From contig NC_079491.1 of assembly GCF_020520425.1 (NCBI RefSeq), positions 5,939,143-6,003,142 of the forward strand: a stretch of DNA of 64,000 nucleotides, in the 5' to 3' direction. The stretch's first letter is position 1, and every line of letters starts with the position of its first letter. Position numbers and translations under genes: made by a program. Shown here piece by piece: positions 1-18,224 of this stretch. The notes below the pieces were generated by a model. The model was not told the DNA's origin and did no database searches. It saw only the letters and a list, made by a program, of their open reading frames with translations. Origin of the DNA: Spinacia oleracea (lineage: Eukaryota; Streptophyta; Magnoliopsida; Caryophyllales; Amaranthaceae).

Positions 1-7084
<7,084 letters not shown>

Positions 7085-7656
7085 ACGACCAAACCGAAAC
7101 TGATCTTTTTGCCTATATCATCATGCTGCACAAGTCCCCCTCAAATTTGGATCACCTTTTGTCGGTGTGTTAAAGCAACTGAATGAAGGGTAGATCATCT
7201 CATCTTATAGATGATATACAAGTTACAAACTTGCAATACAGAGTATCAGGATTTAGAAGAGGTCAATAGAGAGTATATCAGGATTTCAGGAGAGGCCGAG
7301 TACTCGTTTTTCTGCTGGGTAGATGCTGATATGAAATCATATGACGACAACACTTTCCGGTGTGTGTCATTATACATATACCCTACTAGTCAAAAGATAA
7401 AATGGCTGATATTTGTATTTTGTCTAGTTAGAAAGATTAGGGTTTACTCAGTGATGTAGAGGGTAGCTGGAAATTTTATCTTGTTGTAGGGGATTTAGTG
7501 TAATGCACTGTTATTTATTTTGCACTTGCTTATGTTACTGGGTTTTGTTGAATAGTTCCGGTTTTTGTATGAACCCATTAATTATACGATCTGTGGCGAC
7601 CAATCTGGGCTTTTCTTTGATAATGGCTGATATTCATGTAATTGTGTATGTAACAA

Positions 7657-7983
7657 CAAAAGGTCTTGCGCGCACAAGGTGTACAATAAATTTATTGTAC
7701 ACCAAGATAACTTTTATGCAGTTTTTTGTAACTTTAACCTATTTTTCTGTAACTTTTATATTATAAAATTAAAAAGTTGATAGATAAACATTTTAAAGGG
7801 TTAAATGATTAATTTATACATTATTAGTGATTTTGAAGAAATAATTTTTATTCAAATGAAAGAATTTATCATTAAAAAATAGATAACTTTTACATATATA
7901 AATGTAACTTTTAAGCATTTTTAGTCAACTTTTACTCTGGTATACAATATTTATTGTACACCCATTATAAGTAAGAATTTGTG
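7657..7983. mobile_element. Mutator-type MITE with palindromic ends, copy 1
   Basis: A 327-bp element flanked by a perfect 9-bp duplication ATGTAACAA (7648-7656 and 7984-7992), the length typical of Mutator-like elements. The termini are imperfect inverted repeats of roughly 45 bp sharing the block GGTGTACAATAAAT. Each terminus is also a palindrome by itself: 7678-7703 is a perfect 26-bp palindrome and 7939-7962 a slightly imperfect one. There is no coding capacity. A second full copy lies at 47205-47535 and a truncated one at 48252-48441. Confidence 0.8.
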
Positions 7984-8408
7984 ATGTAACAAATCCTCTG
8001 AAACTGGAACTGTGCTTTTTCAAATGGAGCAATTGTTTTCCCAGAATTAAGTAACCCCTACATAAATAACACTGTTATTATGAAAATAATTAAGTGACCT
8101 TTACATACCCACAGAGTACTCATTATTACTCGTACCTTACTATTAGTTTCATATGCACGCGATGCACTATTGCAAGGATCTTAACTAATATCAAAATGTT
8201 GTCCTCTTATAGTAATACTACTGTATTTGATATTTAACTTTGAGACTATAATATTATAGCAAAATATTTCATGGTATTGCTCGAAAAGACTTTAGAGAAG
8301 TTTAATACGAGTATATTTTAATGTTTTGGAGTTTAGATTGATAATCATTATACATAAGTTACGAAAAAAATTAAAATAAAACTGCATAACCTTTGTAAAA
8401 ATGTACAA

Positions 8409-9470
8409 CCCGTCTTTTGTGTGACCGGTCACACCATCCACTTGATGGTGTGACCCATTCACATTGAAGATTTGCTAATTTCAGATCAGTAGGTGTAAGC
8501 TTCTTCTCCAGGATTAACTTGACATCACTCAAGTCTTTAAACTCCATATTATTGGTGTTGATGTGTTGACGCAATAATTCCAACACTTGATCATATGAAT
8601 GACGACGATCTTGTTCTGTTTTTAATTTCTTGGGGATGGAACGTCTGATGGGCGGATTATAAAAAGAAGTAACTGAAATTATAAAAAGAAGTAATCACTT
8701 AGTAACTCTACTAATATTTTCTAAAACTGTTAAAGTAATAATTACTACTAATATTACTATAAATAAAGTAACAGATCTAAACTATAGAAGTAACATACCT
8801 AAACTAAAAAAGGATCTCCTCTAAAACTACTCCGTATAAAAAAAGTGATACGTCTAAACTATAGAAGTAACATACCTAAACAAAAAAGGTACCTCCTCTA
8901 AATTATAAAAAAAAGTAGCATGTCTAAACTATATAAGTAAAATACCTAAACTTAAAAGGTACATCCCCTAAAATTAATCCGTATAAAAAAAGTAACATGT
9001 CTAAACTATAGAAGTAACATACCTAAACTAAAAAGGTACCTCCCCTAAAACTATTCCGTATAAAAAAAAGTAACATGTTTACTTTTTCTTTTTTTACAAG
9101 TACAGTAAACATATTGTTTCTAATTTTCCTATTCATTATCTCTTTATTGCTTAGTTTACCTTGGCGAGTCCAGTGACATATTAGCTAGAAATTAATCCAA
9201 CGTAATCGAAAATGTTCTTAGGATTATTATGTGTTTCCATAAGAACATTTGAAGCTACATCCAGAAAGGAGTCGGTTTAATTAATGCAGAGTATATAAGA
9301 GTAGAATTTCAAATGTTCTTTACGGGAGAAGATGCATGGTGATATAGAAGGGATGTGTGATAGTTTGGTACTCTTGGTCACCTTTCAGGTTGTTTTAATA
9401 ACCAAGGTCAATCCATACAGTGTGAACACGTCACACCATCAACTTGATGGTGTGGACGGTCTCATACAAG
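8409..9470. mobile_element. inverted-repeat element with internal minisatellite (ends approximate)
   Basis: Sequences near 8409-8462 and 9416-9470 are inverted copies of each other over about 50 bp. Both contain the dyad CACACCAT followed by ATGGTGTG, and both read outward to a GTCTT block. The interior carries a four-copy tandem array (8766-9080). On the minus strand from about 8660 to 8450 there is an open stretch of some 65 codons (including LILEKKLTPTDLKLANLQ) that may be a captured exon; I do not recognise it. No clean TSD was found, so the family is unassigned. Confidence 0.5.
8766..9080. repeat. tandem repeat, about 77-bp unit, four copies
   Basis: Four diverged copies each contain the order GTCTAAACTATAGAAGTAA, CATACCTAAAC, a GGTACCTCC-like block, CTAAAA and CCGTATAAAAAA. 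Units begin near 8766, 8845, 8915 and 8990. The array sits within the inverted-repeat element spanning about 8409-9470. Confidence 0.75.
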
Positions 9471-9775
9471 ACTTGAGGAAAAATGTATTGTCGTAACTCG
9501 TATGATCATACTACCCCATAGTTTGTAAACCAATGCGAATGCACAAATTGCGTAATAATAAGCTATTATAAGATTGATCTGATAATATGTGCTTTATAAA
9601 ATTCTTTTGAAACCACTTTTACATTGTTTCCTATGATATCACGAGCAATTTGCAATATTTAGATACTTCGTAAGTTCGTAGTTAATTTGTAGTAATTTTT
9701 GTTCTTTTAATTAAGTTTACTTCTGTTATGATGTTTTTTTTATATCAATGTATTGAATTTGTTATCAATTGATTG

Positions 9776-9910
9776 TGGGCTTGGACTTCTGTTTGAATAA
9801 AACGAAGGCCCAAAAAACGTAGCCCAAAAAGAAGAAACCCTTAAACATACTCCATATATATAAATCAATCCTCAAACATCAGTCCCCCTCTCATTTGACA
9901 AAACCCTAAA
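9776..9910 (+). promoter_or_regulatory. RPL4 promoter: site II elements, TATA box, telo-box
   Basis: Three site II motifs (TGGGCC/T core) occur at 9776-9781 (TGGGCT), 9807-9812 (GGCCCA, reverse) and 9821-9826 (AGCCCA, reverse). A TATA-like stretch lies at 9855-9864 and a telo-box AAACCCTAA at 9901-9909. The combination of site II with a telo-box is well known in promoters of plant ribosomal protein genes active in dividing cells. The RPL4 start codon is 54 bases past the telo-box. Confidence 0.75.
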
Positions 9911-9963
9911 TCCCTCATTTCTTCTTCCGCCTCTCCCTTCTCCATTTCCACTCTCCTCCAACA

Positions 9964-12072
9964 ATGGCTTCCGCCGCCGCCCGCCCTCTGGTGTCGGTCC
10001 AGGTTGTCGAATCCGACATGTCCACCGACTCAACCCCCACATCTCACCTTCCCGACGTCATGAAAGCCCCAATCCGCCCTGACGTCGTCACTGAAGTCCA
10101 TTCCCTCATGTCTAAAAACTCCCGTCAAGCCTACGCCGTCTCCAAGAAGGCCGGTCACCAGACCTCCGCCGAGTCCTGGGGTACCGGACGGGCCGTTTCT
10201 CGTATCCCCCGTGTTCCCGGTGGTGGTACTCACCGTGCCGGACAGGGAGCTTTCGGAAACATGTGTCGTGGTGGTCGCATGTTCGCTCCTACCAAGATCT
10301 GGAGAAGGTGGCACAGGAAGATTAATGTTAACCAGAAGAGGTACGCCGTCGTCTCCGCCATTGCCGCAACCGCGATCCCTGCCTTGGTTCTCGCACGCGG
10401 TCACAAGATTGAGACAGTTCCCGAGCTTCCTCTTGTCGTTTCCGACTCAATTGAAAGCGTGGAGAAGACCTCTGCTGCTTTGAAGGTATTGAAGTCTATC
10501 GGAGCTCTTCCCGATGTTGAGAAGGCGAAGGACTCCATTGCTATTCGTGCTGGTAAGGGTAAGATGAGGAACAGGAGGTACATTTCTCGCAAGGGTCCAC
10601 TCATCGTCTACGCAACTGAAGGTGCTAAGCTTGTGAAGGCATTCAGGAATCTTCCTGGTGTCGAAATCTGCCATGTTGACAGGCTCAACTTGTTGAAGCT
10701 TGCTCCAGGAGGTCATTTGGGTAGGTTTGTTATCTGGACCAAGGGTGCTTTTGACAAGCTTGATTCAATTTACGGGTCGTTTGACAAGGCTTCTGAGAAG
10801 AAGAACAAGTACTTGCTACCTAGGGCGAAGATGTTGAATGGTGATCTTGCTAGGATTATCAACTCTGATGAGATTCAGTCTGTGGTTAGGCCTATTAAGA
10901 AGGATTATGTTAGGGCTCCATTGAAGAAGAACCCATTGAAGAATCTGAATGTTATGTTGAAGTTGAACCCATATGCCAAGACCGCTAAGAGGATGGCTAT
11001 GTTGGCTGAGAAGGAGAGGGCTGCTTCCAAGGAGAGCAAGATCCAGAAGAAGAGGAAGGTTCTATCAAAGGTATATTTCTCTATCAAACTCGTTAATTTT
11101 TATCAATATTTTTATGAATGTATTGAATTTGATGTAGGTACTTGACTGTGTATTATGTGTGTATTGTTTATTTGTGATGATAATACGTGATTCTCTGTTG
11201 AAAATAGTCTTGGTATAGAAATTTCGATGTTTGTTTTATTTCAGTTTTTGATGTAGAGTTTGTCGTTATTAGGGCTAGATATGAAATGGAGGCGATTACT
11301 TATTTTTAAAACCCTAATCGAATTTTTAATGCTTGGTATACCCTAATTAAACAAAAAGTTCTAAACTTTGTGTATCATAGTTGGCTCCTATATAATCTGG
11401 TTGCTGAACTTGTTTGTTTGTTTGTTGTGAATCGCGCTAATGTAGATGAATATCCAGGTTGTTTTTGTTTATAATTGTCATGGTTAAACTCATTTATTTT
11501 TATTTTTATTTTTATGGAAGATGATGTTGTGTAGATTTGGAATTTGGCTGTGTAACAATTATATACCCTGCTGAAATGAATTCATGTTGATTGTTTTCTT
11601 TTATATTTGATCTGATCATTTGCCATATTGCCATATCTTTGTTCTGAATTCAAGCTGATTACAGTTAGAACCTTACAAATCATTATAATGTGATACTATG
11701 GTACAAATGGGTGTTAAATTGTGTCCCTTTTTGTTAATTGTTTTACCTGTTTGCAATCTGATTGTTCTTCTAGACTGCGACTTCATTCGTTTGCTTTTGA
11801 TGTTTTAGAGTAATTTTGTGATTGTACTTGTCCTTTTACTGAATGTTCTTGTAGAGTTGTAGTTTGAACATTGTTTCTGAGTTTATTGTGTTCTCTGAGT
11901 ATGTATAGTCATATGATGATCTGAATTGCTGAGCCATTTGCTTCATTAACTTGTGCAGGAGGAGCTTACCGCCATCAAAGCCTCCGGAAGGTCTTTCTAC
12001 AAGACGATGATATCAGATTCAGACTACACAGAGTTTGAGAACTTCACTAAGTGGCTTGGAGTTTCACAGTAA
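9964..12072 (+). CDS. RPL4: 60S ribosomal protein L4 (uL4)
   Basis: Structural protein of the cytosolic large ribosomal subunit. Two exons, 9964-11070 and 11959-12072, joined in phase 0 by an 888-bp GT-AG intron, give 406 residues, the usual length of plant L4. The start follows a pyrimidine-rich leader and is the first ATG in frame, giving [13 protein letters not shown]. Diagnostic segments are the [17 protein letters not shown] loop region, [17 protein letters not shown], and a lysine-rich C-terminal tail; the last 37 residues, ending FTKWLGVSQ, come from exon 2. Reading past the exon 1 donor soon meets a stop. Exon 1 is rich in C-ending codons at its 5' end, as expected for a highly expressed gene. 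Identification is firm. Confidence 0.96.
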
Positions 12073-12731
12073 TTTTGTCTTTTTTAGATCAAGTTTTGTT
12101 AGACATATTTAAGCTTCAATCATCTGTGTTTTGGATTTCGAAGACATTAGACTTGAAAATTATAAGCTGTCGTTTCAATTTTGTGCCTGTAGCCCTTGTA
12201 GTTGAAAGGCTGTTTACTGATATTTTACCTTCTCTCTGGTATTTGCTGCACTAGTTTTATTGTCTCTCTGAAATTTGCTGCTCATCATTCTCTTGTTTGC
12301 GTTTTGCTTTCATTGTATTTGTGTATTTGTCGATGATGTTGAAGCTCTAGCTTTCGTTTGAATGCTTTACTGGTTATACTTATGTCTGCTACGATATGAT
12401 TGCAGTGTTGGGTAGACTGGTGTATGATCTCACTGCATTGCGACAGTAAGAGCAAACATATCAGATACAAGATGCTGTAGCTAGATTATGAACATGTTTA
12501 ATTCAGTTTCTACTAAAATCAACTGAACATAAATCTAACAGGAAAGAGACTGTCCTTATTCTTGTGGTTATTGCAAACTATAAAGGAGAGATTTCCCCCA
12601 ATATTGCTTAAAGAACTGATAATTTCCAAAATACGTTACTTTCTAACTTAATTTTCACCATACTGTCCACGCTAGCATGATAAACTGTCTTTTTAGAAAA
12701 AATACAATCAGCGCAAAACCGCCAAAAGAAG

Positions 12732-12817
12732 TAGCGGTTTATATGGGTTAACCGCTATCTCAGATATCGGTTTGATCTTATATGGGTTAACTGCTATCTC
12801 CAATAGCGGTTTACCTC
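12732..12817. repeat. short tandem/inverted repeat with AGCGGTTT motif
   Basis: The motif ATATGGGTTAACCGCTATCT and a variant with ACTGC recur about 42 bp apart, each followed by ATCGGTTT or AGCGGTTT. A complementary AAACCGC lies just upstream, so the block can fold back. No function is apparent. Confidence 0.5.
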
Positions 12818-13139
12818 TCTCGGCTGCTGTGATCTGAGGTATGGAGGTTTACACTACATCTTCAACATTTCATTGTCCAAATCAGGTATGTTTTACGTTA
12901 GGTTATTTATGCTTTGATGAGGAATAATTATGGTTTGAGTGTCAACTTTCAAACTATTCTCTCTAGATATATGTTGAGCAACAAATGAAGAATTTGGTGA
13001 GAACCTTTTTTTGTTTCAATGTCATCACCTTCTAACTTTGTTCTCTTTCATCATGTTAATTTAAATCTTGTTTTCACTCGTTATTTTCTAATTGCAATTT
13101 AGAAAACGAGTATATTAACCTGACCTCACTCAAAATGAG

Positions 13140-13225
13140 GAGAACAAAAAGTAAAGATTGACGGAATTCGAACCCACGTCTTTTGTGCATTTGCACAATT
13201 CTCTACCTATTGAGCTAGTAGGATA
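13140..13225 (-). mobile_element. tRNA-derived relic (SINE head or tRNA pseudogene)
   Basis: Read on the minus strand the sequence has a box-A-like TAGCTCAATAGGTAGAG and, about 35 bases later, a box-B-like GGGTTCGAATTCC. The anticodon arm cannot fold normally: the centre forms a TGTGC/GCACA hairpin with a four-base loop. I therefore do not call a functional tRNA. A degraded SINE head is the likelier reading, but no poly(A) tail or TSD was found. Confidence 0.4.
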
Positions 13226-13559
13226 GCGTTTTTAAATAGAATCAAATTAGCGAAATAAATTTTAAATAAATTTACTCATTTGTGTAGATGAGCAAATAAA
13301 GTTTTAAATTTTTGCTCATTTGATCAGATGAGCAGAAAACTAAATATACATAATTGGTTGTTAAGTAATAGACAAATCTCTGTAGGAGCTACAAATTCTC
13401 CCCTTAATCATTGGCTAAGTCAAGGACTCTGAGGTCTAATCTACCAATGTCAGTTATCTTGACTAAACAACAAATCAAAATCTATCATAAACAATACAGT
13501 AATTTAGTGAGTTCCATAATCTCAAAAAGAGACGACTCAACAACAAGATGAGAATCACA

Positions 13560-14080
13560 TTAGTGAGGATCAAGATTCAAGAGTCAAGACCTAGCCTCAC
13601 CTGCCTGGCTTCCATTCTCGGTCACCTGCCATGGAATCTATTTCCTTTGGTTCTTTTGTGGGTACCGGAGCAGTCGTTCCGTTGTCTTTTGAAATGCTAT
13701 TCACATCAGCTTTAGGCTTCACCTACTCTGGAAAACCGTCTTGTTTCTCAACTTTAGAATTATCTTCTCCCACTGTGTTCTTTTCTTGAGTAGTAGTTAC
13801 TTAAGAAGGATCCCCTGCTTCCTTATCCTCAATACTACTTGCATTTGTTAGCAATGAAGCTCTAATTTGTCATTCACAAAACACCTAGAAATCCCAGCAA
13901 GCTCCCTATGCATTCGAATCATTATCAATTCATCATCTTTGATATATGTTTCTTGTACTGATGCCACTGTGGAATACTTTGTTAAGCAAAACAAACTACA
14001 ATCTGCCATAGCATGGAAATTATTCGAAGACTTGCATATACTTTGCCACATATTTGTGGCGAACCAAAGAAGATAATGTC
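13560..14080 (-). pseudogene. decayed coding sequence, family not recognised
   Basis: On the minus strand an open stretch (includes ETYIKDDELIMIRMHREL and ISRCFVNDKLEL) runs from about 14051 to 13850. After a frame change it continues as a hydrophilic segment (TNASSIEDKEAGDPS, stop, VTTTQEKNTVGEDNS) that holds two in-frame stops before about 13600. The composition resembles real coding sequence, not random AT-rich DNA. The breaks indicate a pseudogene or exon remnant. It may be the downstream part of a minus-strand locus whose CT-rich leader lies at 17819-18110, now split by a hAT element and a solo LTR; that link is inference. Confidence 0.35.
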
Positions 14081-14371
14081 ACATGATAGAAGGAAACAAC
14101 ATTCTCCCTATAATGAGTCAATAAAAAGAAGATAATGATGGCAATAACAATGACAGTAAAAAGTTTGATAACAGAACCCTGCTATGACCACAAGTGTCCT
14201 CATTTAGTAACCAGACATTCTCAACATTAGGCATCTCATTGCTATGAAGAATAAACAAAAGAGTTGATCAAGATAAACCCCAAGTTCCAATTAGGAATAA
14301 CCCAAAGATGAGAGCCTCAGACACCAGATAACAAAAATAATTATTGAAAAATTACACAGCAGGATTGAACT

Positions 14372-14928
14372 CAGGCCCGGCCATTGGGCGGCCCAATCGG
14401 ACATAATTTTAGGGCCCAAAAGAAATATTGTCGGCTAAGTCCCCCAGAAAATTAATACAAATGCTTTTAGTTGCTCTACTAAACCGTATATGAATCTTGT
14501 CTTAGTTGGTAAGGGACATAATGTGCCTAGTTGACATCCAGGGTTTGAATCTTTGCCACATTCCCTTTTCTTTTCTTTTTCTCCTTTTTTTTCTCAAACT
14601 AATCCACAATAAACCATATTATTATTTTAACTCTATATTTTGTATAAATAAAACAATATTAATATATTAATTCTATGTTTTACATTAAATAATTGTTCGT
14701 AAAAATTTATAGGTCCCTAATACCTCTTTTCTTTTTCTCCTTTATTTTCTCAAACTAATCCACATAAAACAATAACCTATATTATTATTTTAACTCTATA
14801 TTTTGTATAAACAAAACAATATTAATACATAATTCTATGTTTTATATTAAATAATTGTCTGTAAAAATTTACAGGGGCCTAATATCTGTGTTTAGCACAG
14901 GGCCTCCAAATTGCCGGAGACGACCCTA
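14372..14928. mobile_element. hAT non-autonomous element with 8-bp TSD
   Basis: The 557-bp element is bounded by an exact 8-bp duplication ATTGAACT (14364-14371 and 14929-14936). Its ends are CAGGCCCGGCC on the left and TAGGGTCGTC when the right end is read inward, similar to known plant hAT termini. Inside are a tRNA-like segment (about 14492-14560, with box-A-like TTAGTTGGTAAGG and box-B-like GGGTTTGAATC) and a tandem duplication of about 157 bp (14568-14724 and 14725-14886). There is no transposase frame. Confidence 0.8.
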
Positions 14929-15980
14929 ATTGAACTAACCCACTGTAAATCCAAACTAAAGTCCCCCCAAAAATACAACCTGGAATGAAGACTTGGGCTC
15001 CATGGTACCTATTCAAGGATTTCTTTTCTGATCGGGAGAATAAGGTAAGTAACAAACTATGCATTTTAAACTACATTCTCCTTATTATTGACAAATTTCT
15101 TCAACTGAGACGTTCTCAGGGACGGGATGAGTGTCGGGTACAAGTACTCAAGATACGCTAAGGACTGAGGTTAAAATTTCCAGACACTGCATTCATGAAT
15201 ATATCCCTCATTCCAAAAGACTTTAGCATGTGTTTTCACATTATGGATACACATACAATATACATTTAATTAACTTGTTTGCCAATTTTGGTTAAATTCA
15301 TATCTCAAACCATTGCATGACTTTCACTTTATTTTCCCTCTTTTTTTTAGTAGTTTTTATTTCTCAAACCATTTGTGCAAATGAGTAAGTTTATTTTGCT
15401 CGTTTGCAAAAATGAGCTGATGGTCTAACATCAAGCCTCTAGCTTGATAAATTTACATTAAAGGAAAATAATGCTAAAATCAGGGAACAAAAGAAGGAAC
15501 TAAGAAAAGAGCGAGAGGACATGAAGTACCTTACCACATGATGTCTTATACACTACCCAGAACAACAAACCTCAATTTATAAATAAATTTACAACTTAAA
15601 ACCCTTAATTTTGCATTCAACCAAACATGAGGACATATATTGTAACATGAAACTCACTAAAATATACTACCCCCTCCATTCTCAGTTGAAAATGGTGCAA
15701 TAAACATTATCTGCACAACTTTCTAAAAAAGAAAGTACGGTACATTTAAACCCTGGCCTTAGCTTATAGGTCTGGAACCATTATTGATGTAGTTTTGGAA
15801 CAGAAAACACATGTTCATAATTTATTGTGGAATCTGGTATATAAGTTAATAATGGAGACTCATAACCATGTACCAATTGGGGATAATATATCTTTCAAAC
15901 AACACTGTAATTATCAACACAAATCACAGGAAAGAACTATCAACAACCTACTCAACTAGGTCAATAGCAGCTTAAAGTTC

Positions 15981-17439
15981 TGACAGGATCAATCGCGCTC
16001 CTATCAAGGATAAACCTAACTTTCACCGACTAAAATATAGTAAGGGAAGTAGGGATCGTATCCACTGGGAAACAGGCGTTCTTTCTACTATTAAAACTAA
16101 GTTCTAGACTATCGGGAAACATGAAATTGGTTTGGTTTGAGTAATTAAACTAACGACAATAATTAGATAGGGATAAAACAATTAATAAAATACCTAGGGC
16201 ATAGGTTCACCAATGAAAATAATCTGGGATGATAAACAATCACTATTAATCAATAAAGCGGTTAATCAGACTAGCATGCTCTCTCGAATCGATACTAATC
16301 ATAGACTTGGAATTAACAGGCTCTCGCTGTGTATTAACCCCAATTCTACCTATTGACACAAGCCTAAACATCAAATTGCATCTCTCAAATCTTAACTTGA
16401 TGTTGCTAGACTAATACAATTAAATCTGCGCAAATCTAATCGCTTAGTAAATAAAATCAATCAATAGGAAATCAACCAACAATACCAGCAATTAACAATA
16501 CTAGTTCATCCCTTCATATTTAGTTCATGGATTCCCAAAATCCTAGATTAAGACTACTCACGCATAATTGAAGTAAGAAAAACAATAATATTGAATACAA
16601 ACATGATTTAAAGCAATTAATAAAACAAAGAAACGAATTGAAATCGAATATTAAAATTAAGAAACGAAATAATACCTAAACGAAGAACGAGGAAATAAAT
16701 GAAAGATTGAAACTTTAATTGAAAATAAAACTAAGTATTTGACAATAATTGAAGGAATAAAACTAGGTGCAAAAATAAACTAAGGGTTTAAAACTAGATA
16801 GTAAGATCTCAATAAAAAAAACTAAGGGCTTATATTTATAGTTTTGCCCAAAAACAAAGTAGAAAAACGGAAATAAACTTAAGAATCCGCGCCCAAGGTT
16901 GTTGTTGCCCGATCGGGCAATGGGCCGCCAGATCGGGCGAACAACTCGTAACCCGCTCGATCGGGCAGGCATCCGCCCGATCGGGTAGCCATTCGCCTGA
17001 TCGGGCCCACGTACAAACTGCACGATCCCGTATCTTCAAAACGCCATATCTCCTTCGTTATTCGTCGAAATTAGGCGACTGACCACTCGTTGGAAAGCAT
17101 TGAAGTCTAAAATCCAACTAAATTGAAATCACTTCATTTGGATTTGTAGAACTTGAGTTATGATTAAAATAGTGCACTACAGTCAATTTTCTATTTCTTT
17201 CGTTTGCTTCAAAACTATTCCAACTCAATGTTCGTGCTCTATAAAGTACATCACCTCTTGTAGTGGTTCAAATGAGTAGGAAATGCATTCAAATATGTCA
17301 ATTCCTACAATGATAAACCTGAAACAACAAACATACTACAAGGAGCACATTAGTACTAAAAATGGCTACGAAGAGCTCATTTGAGATCGAAAAGTACTAA
17401 GGGACGGCGGTAAAAACACTATAAAATATGAACATATCA
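15981..17439. mobile_element. solo LTR, 1459 bp, with 5-bp TSD
   Basis: The sequence begins TGACAGGATC and ends GAACATATCA, so it has TG...CA borders. It is flanked by the direct repeat AGTTC (15976-15980 and 17440-17444). No internal retrotransposon domain is present on either side, so it is best read as a solo LTR left by recombination between the two LTRs. Length and lack of coding sequence fit a Ty3/Gypsy or large non-autonomous element; the lineage is not determined. It contains a GC-rich palindrome cluster (16905-17010) that contrasts with its AT-rich surroundings. Confidence 0.75.
16905..17010. repeat. cluster of CCCGATCGGGC palindromes
   Basis: The palindromic core GATCGGGC or GCCCGATC occurs six times within about 105 bp, spaced irregularly at 16-27 bp, inside the solo LTR. 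The block is strongly GC-rich and would form alternative hairpins. It is followed by a long plain stretch containing CCATATCTCCTTCGTTATTC. Confidence 0.7.
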
Positions 17440-17818
17440 AGTTCCCGTAACTAATGTACTGTGCAAAAAAAGTAAATTCTAGGATCGATAGATACAAGCA
17501 CTGGTTTCAATGAAAAACAAATAAACAAAACTTCAAATCATAAAAAAATTCAACCAATTGAAGAACACAAATAAACCATCAAAAGATTATGCTCGTGAAA
17601 TCGACCCAACTCTCAAATTTTATAAATTACAACATACAATCATAAAAAATACGAGGGAAGGAGAAATTCATTAGCATAGTAACTAACAAATAATCAAAAT
17701 ACGCTAAGTCGAAGAAAAGAAAACCCTAATTCATAAACCTCAATCGAAAAATCAGAAGAAGAAAAACAAATCAAGACAAAAATTCAATTTAAAAACAAAA
17801 GAAATAAAAATCAAATAC

Positions 17819-18110
17819 CTAACATGGAAAATCAATCAAAGTAACTGGGAAATAGATCTCCAAAATTGGGGGATGAAGATGGCTCGCTGAATCGCAGGAG
17901 AGGAGAAAATAAAATAAAAGAAATCTCACAAATTGTAGTAGAGGAGACGACGCGTGGATGATGGCATCGTGGGAGATGGTGACGACGCGGTGATTGCAGC
18001 AGGTGAGGAGACGGTGGTGGTGAGGAGAGAGAGTCATGACGGAGAGCAAAAATGGAGGAGAGAATAAGGAGTAACTCGGGAGGAGAGAGAAAGAGAGCAC
18101 CAGAAGTAAG
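17819..18110 (-). other. gene-leader-like CT-rich stretch
   Basis: On the minus strand a CT-rich run is followed by an open stretch of up to 93 codons with ordinary base composition. It looks like the 5' leader and first exon of a plant gene. No protein family is recognisable and no downstream exon could be joined. It may belong to the decayed locus at 13560-14080 or be non-coding. Confidence 0.25.
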
Positions 18111-18224
18111 GAGAGAGAAAATACTTGTTTTTTTGTTTCATAATTTGGTTGATTGCTTTTTGCAATATTTACGAGTATGCCATTACTAAAACACGGTAGG
18201 TAAACATTTAAGAGATGTTAGATC

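Larger units (their letters stand above)
7085..9775. other. intergenic region between the helicase and RPL4 genes
   Basis: This region holds the helicase 3' UTR, a Mutator-type MITE (7657-7983) and a tandem-repeat-bearing element (about 8409-9470), listed separately. The remainder is AT-rich and shows no gene I can support. Confidence 0.6.
12073..15980. other. intergenic region after RPL4
   Basis: The RPL4 3' UTR is followed by AT-rich DNA. Supported contents are a short repeat (12732-12817), a tRNA-like relic (about 13140-13225), a decayed minus-strand coding stretch (13560-14080) and a hAT element (14372-14928). Nothing else could be assigned between 14937 and 15980. Confidence 0.55.

Noticed and set aside
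11173-11935. Possible C/D-box snoRNA in the RPL4 intron (GTGATGA near 11173, ATGATGA near 11913).
   Set aside because: No CTGA at a suitable distance follows the first, and in the second the C- and D-like boxes are only a few bases apart. No terminal stem is visible.
13140-13225. Functional tRNA gene on the minus strand.
   Set aside because: Box A and B resemble a tRNA, but the anticodon arm cannot form a seven-base loop and the acceptor stem does not pair properly.
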